This document shows positions 48,102 through 56,154 of a stretch of 64,000 bases of DNA, in pieces. The stretch is from G965222505 sp965222505. Its GTDB lineage: Bacteria; Bacteroidota; Rhodothermia; Rhodothermales; DATKEJ01. How positions within the stretch are numbered: the first letter of the stretch is position 1; each line of letters begins with the position of its first letter. The notes under the pieces are model-generated. The model did not search any database. It saw only the letters and a program-made list of their open reading frames with translations, and was not told the origin of the DNA. The position numbers and the translations under genes are program-made. The DNA lies in assembly GCA_965222505.1 (NCBI GenBank), contig OZ244956.1:3968001-4032000 (forward strand). Direction: 5' to 3'.

Positions 48102-48629
48102 ATGACCTGCTCTATCAAGTACGCCATTACTGCTTGTTTTTCGCTTATCGCGGTTGCGTTCCTGTTCACCGGATGTTCTGAGGCTCCGATGGCAGTAGAG
48201 CCTGATGCCTATATTTCCAATTTTTCGGTACCGCCCAGTACCTGTGGAGTCACGACGAATTGTGACGGAGAATGTGCCCGTACGATCGGATATTGGAAGA
48301 ACCACACCAAAAAGTGGAGAGGCGATTTTAGTCCGAATGAAGTCTATCCTTTCCCAGCCAGCAATCCACAGGGATTGACCTATCTTGAAATATTGCGAAA
48401 GGCCAATGCCAGTGACATGACCCTTCAGTTGGCCGCGCAACTGATTGCCACCGAGTTGAACATCGCCAACGGTGCCTGTGTGCCGGAAGACGTGGTCGCA
48501 GCTATTTGCCTCGCAAAAACCTTCCTGGAAACCCACTTCGGCCAAAATCCCGACGGCGAGTATCGTGAGCAGGCCGAAAACTGGAAAGACCAATTTGACG
48601 CTTTCAACAACAGCGGTGCGTGTGACTAG
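48102..48629 (+). CDS. Lipoprotein with GYWKNH motif
   Basis: The protein has 175 residues from ATG 48102, preceded by AAAGGAGG. The lipobox is LFTGC (Cys about residue 25). The mature part begins with a Cys-containing segment (TCGVTTNCDGECAR) and the motif RTIGYWKNHTKKW, which recurs in many bacterial secreted proteins of unknown role. It is followed by a helical domain with LEILRKANASDMTLQLAAQLIATELN and a paired Cys near the end. Six Cys could form disulfides. It is anchored in the envelope. Confidence 0.75.
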   Translation: MTCSIKYAITACFSLIAVAFLFTGCSEAPMAVEPDAYISNFSVPPSTCGVTTNCDGECARTIGYWKNHTKKWRGDFSPNEVYPFPASNPQGLTYLEILRKANASDMTLQLAAQLIATELNIANGACVPEDVVAAICLAKTFLETHFGQNPDGEYREQAENWKDQFDAFNNSGACD

Positions 48630-48658
48630 GTGAAGATTGCTCTTAAACTGCCAGACAC

Positions 48659-48695
48659 AGAAAAAGGGTGCGCCGTTTCGGTGCACCCTTTTTCT
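48659..48695. terminator. Bidirectional Rho-independent terminator
   Basis: A 17-bp stem with one G-U pair around a TTT loop: AGAAAAAGGGTGCGCCG against CGGTGCACCCTTTTTCT. A-tracts and T-tracts on opposite sides serve both the lipoprotein gene (plus) and tRNA-Met (minus). Confidence 0.93.
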
Positions 48696-48729
48696 CATTA
48701 TTTGTCCATACGGCCTAGCAAGACGATGC

Positions 48730-48806
48730 TGGTGGCGGGAGAGAGAATTGAACTCTCGACCTCCGGGTTATGAATCCGACGCTCTAACCATCTGAGCTAC
48801 CCCGCC
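48730..48806 (-). tRNA. tRNA-Met (anticodon CAT), CCA encoded
   Basis: The minus strand folds as a 77-nt cloverleaf: acceptor GGCGGGG/TCCCGCC (one G-U type mismatch), D-arm GCTC/GAGC, anticodon loop TTCATAA, T-arm GAGAG-TTCAATT-CTCTC, discriminator A and encoded CCA. The paired first base argues for elongator rather than initiator tRNA-Met; tRNA-Ile2 (lysidine type) is possible but less likely. The anticodon stem has a weak pair (A-C) next to the loop and a G-U at its far end. Confidence 0.93.
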
Positions 48807-48958
48807 AAAGGGGCACAAAAGATACAAAAATCATGGAGCCGCACCAACGGCTTCATCATGAACTCAAGTTCAGGGGGCGATGTGCCCATTGTAGACGCAC
48901 GCGTTCGGCGCTATCTTCCCGGTTGAGAAGCGACCTGTTTTCCAGCCGCTATCAATCG

Positions 48959-49663
48959 ATGTCTACCCCGCTTGCTATTCTTCAAACCCTGGCCTCGGCC
49001 ACGCCGACAACGGCCCTTACCCCCCGCCGTTTTTTCGTGGCGTGGTACGGCGTGTTGACCCTGGCTTTCGAGGGATGGCCCCCGGCATTTTTGACACTGA
49101 AACAGGAAATTGAAACCCAACTTCCCAACTTGGCACCAGAAAACCCGGGTTCGCGTTGGCCGCATACCACACTGGGTGCCCTGCACGATGCGCGGACGTT
49201 ATCATTTGAAGAGCTGGTCGAACTACAACGCATCTGCGCCCGGTTCGACCAGCTCCTTGCTACCCGGGGGCATCAATTTACCGTGGATCGGCTGGACTAT
49301 GCGGAGATGACGCAGCGAAGCCTGGAGGTAGGGAGCACAATGACAACCTTGCCCCTTGATAAGGACCGGTACGTAGCATCGGAGGTTTCAGATAAACACG
49401 CCGCAGAAGTAGCCCGCATACACGCCATGTTTAATGCCGACCGGCTCAAAACGTATTGGCCGGATGTTGCCAAACCCGGCCACCGCGCTGCCCACTACCG
49501 AGATCCGTGCAACGAAAAATCCCTGCTGTTTCGCTGGCGCACCCAACAACCCGCCTATGTTCAGGACTTTATCGAGGCCGTGGAAAAAGCCCTCTCCGGT
49601 GCCTACGTCTGGTTCACTCCCGAAAGCCGACACGTCACCCTGAGAACGGTGAATGATTTGTAA
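48959..49663 (+). CDS. 2H-phosphoesterase-like protein
   Basis: The protein is about 234 residues from ATG 48959; the frame is open to 48833 but that part overlaps the tRNA flank. Two H-x-T/S motifs about 150 residues apart, WPHTTLGAL and SRHVTLRTV, define the LigT/2H phosphoesterase superfamily, whose paired His residues cleave or form 2',3'- or 2',5'-phosphodiester bonds. The region between has mixed helices and a LDYAEMTQRSLEVGSTM segment. The substrate is unknown; RNA is the usual class. Confidence 0.65.
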   Translation: MSTPLAILQTLASATPTTALTPRRFFVAWYGVLTLAFEGWPPAFLTLKQEIETQLPNLAPENPGSRWPHTTLGALHDARTLSFEELVELQRICARFDQLLATRGHQFTVDRLDYAEMTQRSLEVGSTMTTLPLDKDRYVASEVSDKHAAEVARIHAMFNADRLKTYWPDVAKPGHRAAHYRDPCNEKSLLFRWRTQQPAYVQDFIEAVEKALSGAYVWFTPESRHVTLRTVNDL

Positions 49664-49810
49664 TAATAAACCGTCGCCCCCACCACAGGACGACGGTTTA
49701 TTGATGCTTCCATTACGGAGAGATGAGCAAACAGAATTGAGACTTCCATCATTTGCTTCATCTACTAATGCGCAAAACAACCCGCAAACCTGTCACGACC
49801 AAGAAAAAAA

Positions 49811-49970
49811 GTTCTACGTTCTGGGTTCTACGTTCTGGGTTCTACGTTCTACGTTAGGGTAGAGAAACGTAGAACGTCGCACGTAGAACGTCGCACGTAG
49901 AACGTCGCACGTAGAACGTCGCACGTAGAACGTCGCACGTAGAACGTCGCACGTAGAACGTCGCACGTCC
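49811..49970. repeat. Heptamer repeat array with seven perfect 14-bp copies before hemW
   Basis: The left arm has GTTCTACGTTCTGG-type units (49811-49854). After GGGTAGAGAAA the right arm is CGTAGAACGTCGCA repeated seven times without error from 49868 to 49965. The array ends six bases before the hemW ATG at 49972, so it contains or replaces the ribosome-binding region. Confidence 0.97.
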
Positions 49971-49971
49971 C

Positions 49972-51105
49972 ATGCTATATCTCCATATCCCATTTTGCAC
50001 CCAACGGTGCGTGTACTGCGACTTTTATTTCGTCACGACGCGCCAGGGGCGGGATGCGTTTGTCGCTTCCTTGTGCGAGGAAATTCGGCGGTATGGCGAG
50101 CTGTATGGAAAGGATTGGCCGATTGATACGATTTATTTTGGGGGCGGGACACCTTCAGTGCTGGCACTCGATCAGTTGGAACGCATACTAGATGCGGTGC
50201 ACTCACATTTCGACACAAGCGCAGTTCAAGAGACCACGCTGGAACTCAATCCGGAAGACGGCCACCCGGCCTACCTGAAGGGCTTGCGCACCCTCGGCAT
50301 TGATCGGCTCAGCATTGGGATTCAATCCTTCGCCGCAGCCGACCTCACGTTTATGAACCGGAGCCACAGCCCGGATGAAGCGGTAGCCATCATTCCCAAC
50401 GCCCGCAAAGCCGGGTTTGATAATTTTTCCGTGGACCTCATCTTCGGCGTACCGGGGCAACCCCCTGGCATCTGGGCCGACAACCTCCAGCGAGTTATTG
50501 ATCTGGACGTGCCCCACCTATCGACCTACGGCCTGACGCTGGAACCCCAAACCGTGCTGTTCAAACAGGTACAACGGGGCCTCGTGACCATGACGCAAGA
50601 TGAACACATGGTAAGCCAATACCACGAGACGATAGCCGTGTTGCAAGCAGCCGGGTACGTGCACTATGAAACTTCCAGCTTTGCCCGGTCCGGCTACCGG
50701 GCCTTGCACAACCAGAACTACTGGACCCACGCCAATTACCTGGGATTCGGCCCCTCGGCCCATGCATTCTGGTGGGAAGATACCCCGCGCCGTTGGGCCA
50801 ATGTGCGAAGCGTTCGGAAATACCAACAAGCCCTTGAAGCGGGCCGGTTACCTATCGGCGAAGAAGAAACACTAGATCCCCAGACCCTGGCCAATGAATA
50901 CATCATGCTTCGGATGCGTACGTCAGACGGGTTGGATCTGCATCACCTGAAAACAAGATATGGCCTGGACCTTGCTTTACACCGTGGGGATACGCTGACC
51001 GCGCTCGGTGAGGCAGGTCATGTGGTGTTGGCAGATGATGTGCTTCGCCTGACGGATCAGGGCAAATCCATTTGTGATGCCGTAACAACGGCCCTGATGG
51101 TGTAA
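49972..51105 (+). CDS. hemW: Radical SAM heme chaperone HemW
   Basis: The protein has 377 residues. The radical SAM cluster motif is C9-x3-C13-x2-C16 (HIPFCTQRCVYCDF), followed by TIYFGGGTPS, LELNPED, SIGIQSFAAADLTFMNRSHS, SVDLIFGVPGQ and the C-terminal HemW region NYWTHANYLGFGPSAHAF. It binds heme and delivers it to respiratory enzymes, and is distinct from coproporphyrinogen oxidase HemN despite similarity. No Shine-Dalgarno is visible because the upstream DNA is the 14-bp array. Confidence 0.92.
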   Translation: MLYLHIPFCTQRCVYCDFYFVTTRQGRDAFVASLCEEIRRYGELYGKDWPIDTIYFGGGTPSVLALDQLERILDAVHSHFDTSAVQETTLELNPEDGHPAYLKGLRTLGIDRLSIGIQSFAAADLTFMNRSHSPDEAVAIIPNARKAGFDNFSVDLIFGVPGQPPGIWADNLQRVIDLDVPHLSTYGLTLEPQTVLFKQVQRGLVTMTQDEHMVSQYHETIAVLQAAGYVHYETSSFARSGYRALHNQNYWTHANYLGFGPSAHAFWWEDTPRRWANVRSVRKYQQALEAGRLPIGEEETLDPQTLANEYIMLRMRTSDGLDLHHLKTRYGLDLALHRGDTLTALGEAGHVVLADDVLRLTDQGKSICDAVTTALMV

Positions 51106-51106
51106 A

Positions 51107-52855
51107 TTATCGTCTGCCACGTCTACGGCCCTGGGACCGACCTCCTGAGCGTCCGCCGCGTCTGTGCGAGCGCGGGCCACGCCGTTTTTCGATCTTTTCC
51201 CGGACAGGCGGTGGCGGGAGCGGCGGGTTCAGGCTGCGGATGTGAAAACCATCGAGCAGCAGGGCCAGCGGCTCCAATTCTTCTGCCTCAATCAACTGGT
51301 GTACCAGCGGCAAAAACCGGTTCAGCCGTTCCTGTTTCAACAGAGATTTGTTGCCCAGGTGTTCGGTCAGCATCACCGCCAGGTCTTCCTGTGAGGGCAA
51401 TTCGGATTCCGGCTCCTGGGCTTCAGGTTCATCCGGGTTGGGGGCATCCACTTGCCGGTGCAGGCTCTGGTGGTAATATTCATCCACCAACAGGGCCAAC
51501 CCATCGAGTTGATCGGCTTCGATCAGATGGGTTACCACCGAAAGGTAGTGCGGCAAGCGGTCCAGGGTAAGATCGTCTGCTGACCGGAGCCGGTTTTCCA
51601 ACAATTCGGTCACGCGCTCAATCACGCGGGTTTCGACCTCTTCCTTGGTGGGGGTAGGGACTTTGGTCAGTTCGATACCATATCGGCGGGCCAGGCTGTT
51701 TAAGCCATGCTGGTCCAGGAGAGAGGCCAAAGTAATGACTTGTCCTGATTTCCCCGCACGGGCCGTTCGGCCAGCCCGGTGGACGTAATACTCGGGGTCC
51801 TGGGGCACATCATACTGGAAAATGTGGCTGATGGCCGAGACGTCAATGCCGCGTGCGGCTACATCGGTAGCCACCAGTAGGCGTAGGGAGCCGTCCCGCA
51901 TGCGCTGCATGATCTTCTCACGCTCCCGTTGGCGCAGATCGCCGGAGATGGCTTCTACATCAAACCCGTAATTGCGCAGCATCTTGTACAGAAAATCTAC
52001 CTGCCGCCGGGTGTTGGCAAAGATAATGGCCGTGTCTGGATTTTGCAGTTCGATGAGCCGGAGCAGCACGCGGTTTTTCTCCTTGGGGTCGACGACCAGG
52101 AACTCGTGTTCCATGGTTTCTACATTCGTATCGCCGATGCGCAAGAATCCGGCATCCCGCAAGAACTGATCCCCCAACATCTGCACTTTGTACGGCATCG
52201 TGGCGCTAAACATGTACGACAGGCGTTCATGCGGCAGATACCGGCGCAATTGTTTCATGGCCGGGTAGAACCCCATGGAGAGCATTTCATCGGCTTCATC
52301 CAGGATGAGGACGCGAAGGGTGTCCAGCGTCAGCGTACGGCGTTCCAGATGGTCCAAAATTCGACCGGGTGTGCCAATCACGACCTGTGCCCCATTCTCG
52401 ATGGCGTTGATTTGGCCCTTGTAGCCGACGCCGCCATAGATCAAAACACTCCGAAACTTTTCGTTCTTGTCCTGCGCAGCGTTTATGGCCTCGAACGTGT
52501 CGTGAATCTGCTTGGCAAGTTCACGCGTGGGGGCCAGGACCAGTGCCTGGGCTTCTCGTGCTTGTGGGTCCAGTTGGGTGAGCAACGGGAGCAAAAACGC
52601 TCCGGTTTTACCACTGCCCGTGCGTGACTGTACAATCAGGTCGCGCCCTTCGAGGGCATACGGAATCGCCTTGGCCTGTACCGGCATGAGCGAGGGCCAG
52701 CCTAGATGCCGGACGGCTCGTTGCAATGTGTCGGGAAGTTGATCCAGGGTAAGGGAAGGAAGTGAAGATTCGGGCTCCTGATCTGTAGCCTGCTCGGCTT
52801 TATTTTTGGATCCGCTGTTGGTCAAGTCAATGACCTGTATGTATTTATTCGCCAT
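51107..52855 (-). CDS. DEAD-box RNA helicase
   Basis: The protein is about 582 residues from ATG 52855; an open frame to 52924 lies in repeat DNA. RecA-like domain 1 has the Q motif, motif I SRTGSGKTGAF, motif II LILDEADEM and motif III FSATMP; domain 2 has VATDVAARGIDV and the arginine-finger motif HRAGRTARAG. The C-terminus ends in an Arg/Gly-rich RNA-binding tail (RRGGRSGGRSQGRRRGRR). It probably acts in ribosome assembly or mRNA turnover like DeaD/CshA proteins. It is convergent with hemW, with one base between the stops. Confidence 0.92.
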   Translation of the reverse strand: MANKYIQVIDLTNSGSKNKAEQATDQEPESSLPSLTLDQLPDTLQRAVRHLGWPSLMPVQAKAIPYALEGRDLIVQSRTGSGKTGAFLLPLLTQLDPQAREAQALVLAPTRELAKQIHDTFEAINAAQDKNEKFRSVLIYGGVGYKGQINAIENGAQVVIGTPGRILDHLERRTLTLDTLRVLILDEADEMLSMGFYPAMKQLRRYLPHERLSYMFSATMPYKVQMLGDQFLRDAGFLRIGDTNVETMEHEFLVVDPKEKNRVLLRLIELQNPDTAIIFANTRRQVDFLYKMLRNYGFDVEAISGDLRQREREKIMQRMRDGSLRLLVATDVAARGIDVSAISHIFQYDVPQDPEYYVHRAGRTARAGKSGQVITLASLLDQHGLNSLARRYGIELTKVPTPTKEEVETRVIERVTELLENRLRSADDLTLDRLPHYLSVVTHLIEADQLDGLALLVDEYYHQSLHRQVDAPNPDEPEAQEPESELPSQEDLAVMLTEHLGNKSLLKQERLNRFLPLVHQLIEAEELEPLALLLDGFHIRSLNPPLPPPPVREKIEKRRGPRSHRRGGRSGGRSQGRRRGRR

Positions 52856-52867
52856 AAGGGGGGGGCC

Positions 52868-52930
52868 TATGGAGAATGGGCAATGGTCGATTGTCAATGG
52901 TCGATTGTCAATTATATACCTCATTGACCA
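52868..52930. repeat. Degenerate repeat (GGTCGAT/TGTCAAT family) upstream of the helicase
   Basis: Alternating GGTCGAT-TGTCAAT-GGTCGAT-TGTCAAT units with a 7-8 bp period and a partial opposing arm (CATTGACC). The same family forms the hairpin at 54697-54785. Confidence 0.75.
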
Positions 52931-53034
52931 AAGATCCTTGGCTACTGACCAGTAACCATTCTTTTTGAGGCTCCTCTAGATTGGTGTTTTTACCTCGTTT
53001 GTCTCTGCTGCAAACCCCGATAGTCACCAAAAGT

Positions 53035-54693
53035 TCAGGGGTCGGCTTTGAGGATCCTGTGATTGGGGTCGATGACCGGCGTAATGTCTTCCGGTACCTG
53101 CACCTGCGCAGACCCGTTGGAAAGGTCGATGCGGCGGACTTCATCGCCAATGGCCACTTCAACCGGCATGGGGAAGGGCAGGTCGTTCGGGACGTCCCAG
53201 GTAAGCGTGAGGGTGTCTCCATCGCGGACGGTCATCAGGTGGGGCAGGTCGGGTTGGCGGAGGTACACCTCAAAGAACCAATCCAGGGATTGGCCGCTGA
53301 TGGATTCGGCCAATGAAAGCACGTCTTCGGTGGAAGCAAACCGGGTCTGGCTACCGTCGGTGATCTGCTCCATTTCAGGGTCCGGGTAAGCCATGCGGCG
53401 GAGGAAGGTAAAGAAGGCCTCGTCTCCGATTACGTACCGCAGGGTATGCAGGCTCCAGGAGCCTTTGACGTAGATGTCGCCCCCGTAGATTTCCTGGCTC
53501 GACCTGGATTCCCGAGCGGCCACAGGGTGTTGGTTGCGAATACCACCTCGGGTGTCTGCCATAAACGAATGATAGCTTTCTTCGCCAAACAGTTCTTCGA
53601 TGTAGAGTGCTTGCATGTAGCTGCCAAACCCTTCATGAATCCACATGTCCCGCCAGTCGCTATTGGTCACCAGGTTGCCCCACCACTCATGGGCCAGTTC
53701 ATGATGATGCAACGCATCGAAGCCGTAGTCCTTGCGCGTCATGGCAGCATTATTGAACCGGGCGCCATAGGCAATGATGCTCTGGTGTTCCATGCCAAGG
53801 TGGGGCGTTTGGGCCACGCCGTACTTATCCGACCGGAAGGGGTACGGCCCCACCAGGCGCTCGTAGAAGGCCAGGTGGTCCAGGATTTCCGGGAAAAAGG
53901 CCCGGCCCTTGTCTTCGTCTTCCGGGAGCACAAAAAACTGAACGGGAAAGTCGTCTCCGGCAACGCTCGTCATGGTATCCTCAAGCACCACGTATGGCGC
54001 GATGTTCAGGGCCACATTGTAGACGTTGATGGGGTTGGAAATAAACCACTCATACCGCCGCTGTCCATCGGGTAGCGGGGTCACGTTGCGGAGGCGGCCG
54101 TTGCTGGCCACCACCAGGGGTTCCGGTACCGTAATATGGACGGCCATCGAATCCGGCTCGTCCGAAGGATGGTCTTTGGTTGGCCACCACACATCCGCGC
54201 CGATGGTCTGGCAGGAGGTGGCAATCCAGGGGGCACCATCTGCGGTTTGGGACCACGTGAACCCGCCGTCCCAGGGGGGATTCGGCGCGACGCGGGGTTT
54301 GCCGCTGTACGCGATCCGAGCCGCCACACGGCTACCCGGTTGCCGGGTTGTGCCGAGGGCAATCCAGACTTTCCCGTCAATGCGGTGAAAAGTAAGCGCA
54401 ACGGGTTGGGATGCATCGGCGAGGTCCTGAACGCCGGAGATTTCCAGCCGGGGGTCGAGGTCCAGAACCAGGGCATCCACGGGATGCAGGATGTTTGCCT
54501 GTACTTCCAGGGTGCCGGAAATCGCGCTATCTGAAGGGGAAACGGCAAGGTTCAGCGCATAGTACGTGACGTCATACGCGGCTTGCTCGGGCATGAGGAT
54601 GCCGCCGGAATCGTACTGCGGGGGGACGGACTGGCTGCACCCTATTTCAACGATGAGCAGACAGAAAAGAAGAGCGATGGGGAAGCGGTACAT
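53035..54693 (-). CDS. M1-family metallopeptidase, lipoprotein
   Basis: The protein is about 552 residues from ATG 54693; an ATG five codons earlier is also in frame. The lipobox is VEIGC. The M1 exopeptidase motif GMEHQSIIAYG, zinc site HHELAHEWWGN and the downstream Glu in WIHEGFGSYMQALY are present, as is the catalytic-Tyr region. The C-terminal ~100 residues are the short beta domain of M1 homologues lacking the large helical domain. It is an N-terminal aminopeptidase acting in the periplasm or at the surface. Confidence 0.93.
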   Translation of the reverse strand: MYRFPIALLFCLLIVEIGCSQSVPPQYDSGGILMPEQAAYDVTYYALNLAVSPSDSAISGTLEVQANILHPVDALVLDLDPRLEISGVQDLADASQPVALTFHRIDGKVWIALGTTRQPGSRVAARIAYSGKPRVAPNPPWDGGFTWSQTADGAPWIATSCQTIGADVWWPTKDHPSDEPDSMAVHITVPEPLVVASNGRLRNVTPLPDGQRRYEWFISNPINVYNVALNIAPYVVLEDTMTSVAGDDFPVQFFVLPEDEDKGRAFFPEILDHLAFYERLVGPYPFRSDKYGVAQTPHLGMEHQSIIAYGARFNNAAMTRKDYGFDALHHHELAHEWWGNLVTNSDWRDMWIHEGFGSYMQALYIEELFGEESYHSFMADTRGGIRNQHPVAARESRSSQEIYGGDIYVKGSWSLHTLRYVIGDEAFFTFLRRMAYPDPEMEQITDGSQTRFASTEDVLSLAESISGQSLDWFFEVYLRQPDLPHLMTVRDGDTLTLTWDVPNDLPFPMPVEVAIGDEVRRIDLSNGSAQVQVPEDITPVIDPNHRILKADP

Positions 54694-54696
54694 AAC

Positions 54697-54785
54697 AAAA
54701 ATGGTCAATGGTCAATGGCCGATTGTCAATTGTCAATGAGGGCTTCGGTTGACAATTGACAATTGACCATTGACAATCGACCATT
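54697..54785. repeat. Inverted repeat of TGACAAT/GGTCAAT units between M1 and TPR genes
   Basis: The left arm GGTCAATGGTCAATGGCC-GATTGTCAAT and the right arm TTGACAATTGACAATTGACC-ATTGACAATCGACC are complementary around GAGGGCTTCGG. It lies in the gap between two minus-strand genes. Confidence 0.88.
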
Positions 54786-54810
54786 AAGAAACATGGGATT
54801 GGGGTTACGC

Positions 54811-56121
54811 TTATCTGACGGTCGTGTTTTCGCCGATCCAGGCGTAGCGGCCATAGTTGATGGCGTAGGATTGGCCTGCTTTCCAGCCTTTGAAGAACTT
54901 GTCTTCGGTGGACGGCATGGCCCCACGGTACCGGCTGATTTTCGAGTTGGCAGCGCTGGTCAGGGATTCGTCGGCGCGTTTGGCGCGTTCGTAGTAGTCC
55001 ATCACGAGCCAGTACACGGCGCGGTCTTCGCGGTCGAAGGCACTGCCGGTGACGGATTTGGCGTAGACGTCACCGATGAGCATGTGGGCACGGCCGAATG
55101 AGGCGTCCAGGCGAATCGCTTGCCGGGCCTGGCTGCGGGCCGCTTGCAGGCGGTTGAGTTCATAGTTGCTCAGGGCCATGTTGTACCGGATGTCCCGTTG
55201 CGTTGTGACATCCTCGCCAACCAGTTCCAGGGCTTGTTCGTTCAGGGTAATGGCCTCGGCGTATTCGCCGTTTTCGTATTTGAGTTCGGCGAGCAGGCGG
55301 TAGACCCGGGCAGAGGGCTCCATGGCCAGGAGTTTCTGCCCCATCCCTTCCATCTTCTCGGACATTTCGAGGGCACGGTACAGGTTAAACAGTTCTGTAG
55401 CCACCTCAACGTTATTGGGGTCTTTCTCTAAACGGCCTTCCAGGAAACCAATGCGTTCTTCGGGCGACTTAAACAGGGTGTTGCGGGACTGTTCGAAAAA
55501 CCCCATGAGGTCGGCGTTGTCCGTATAGTGCGGTTCTGCCAGGTCCATGAAGTCGACCGCATCCTGCTTCATTTCGAGGCGGGTATACTCCTGCACGATG
55601 AGGCGCGGGTAGTAAGCATCAACCGTTTTGTCGAGTTCAAAGGCGTGTACAAAGTGGGTAACGGCTTCGGCATCCCGGTCCGGGAAATCCGCGCGGTACT
55701 TCAGGAGGAAGTTGCCAAAGTCGATGGCCCATTTGACTTCATTGGGGGAGTCTCCACCGTCCTTTAAAGTGGGCACTGCCGTCTCAAAGACCGTGATGGC
55801 GGAGTCCATATAAGCCGTTCTCAATTCCTCGTTTTCGGCCTCTTTGGCGATGTCTGCGAGGGATTGGTAGCACTCAGCGGCACGGCGGAGGGTGCGTTCA
55901 CCCTGGTAGGTTGTGGGGTGGTTGGTAATAAGCCAGCGCAGGTACGGCGTGGCGCTTTCGCAGTCACCGTTTTTGAAGTATTCAGCCGCAAGGCTATAGT
56001 TTACAAGGACTTCCTGTGGGATTTGGCCCTGGGCCAGAAGGGGGCCTGTGCCGAGCAGCAAGAGCAGGAGGGCACTCCAAAGGCTGCGTAACCCGTGGGT
56101 CAGATGGTTGAGAGCTTTCAT
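54811..56121 (-). CDS. Secreted tetratricopeptide-repeat protein
   Basis: The protein is about 436 residues from ATG 56121, giving a signal peptide ending PLLAQ. The mature part is helical with TPR-type pairs (YSLAAEYFKNGDCESATPYLRWL, VYRLLAELKYENGEYAEAITLNEQAL, NMALSNYELNRLQAARSQARQAI). The C-terminal 60 residues (FDREDRAVYWLVMDYYERAK and a FKGWKAGQSY-type end) are typical of the Bacteroidota TPR protein next to an outer-membrane barrel gene. It is probably periplasmic scaffolding. Confidence 0.82.
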   Translation of the reverse strand: MKALNHLTHGLRSLWSALLLLLLGTGPLLAQGQIPQEVLVNYSLAAEYFKNGDCESATPYLRWLITNHPTTYQGERTLRRAAECYQSLADIAKEAENEELRTAYMDSAITVFETAVPTLKDGGDSPNEVKWAIDFGNFLLKYRADFPDRDAEAVTHFVHAFELDKTVDAYYPRLIVQEYTRLEMKQDAVDFMDLAEPHYTDNADLMGFFEQSRNTLFKSPEERIGFLEGRLEKDPNNVEVATELFNLYRALEMSEKMEGMGQKLLAMEPSARVYRLLAELKYENGEYAEAITLNEQALELVGEDVTTQRDIRYNMALSNYELNRLQAARSQARQAIRLDASFGRAHMLIGDVYAKSVTGSAFDREDRAVYWLVMDYYERAKRADESLTSAANSKISRYRGAMPSTEDKFFKGWKAGQSYAINYGRYAWIGENTTVR

Positions 56122-56154
56122 GGTGCTATGTGCTAAGGGTTGGTTCACGGTTGC

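Noticed and set aside
39011..48806. Genomic island integrated at tRNA-Met
   Set aside because: No integrase gene is present and I found no second copy of the tRNA 3' end in the window to serve as an attachment site.
49868..49965. Possible CRISPR array
   Set aside because: The 14-bp units are directly contiguous with no spacers and are built from 7-bp halves; no cas gene is nearby.
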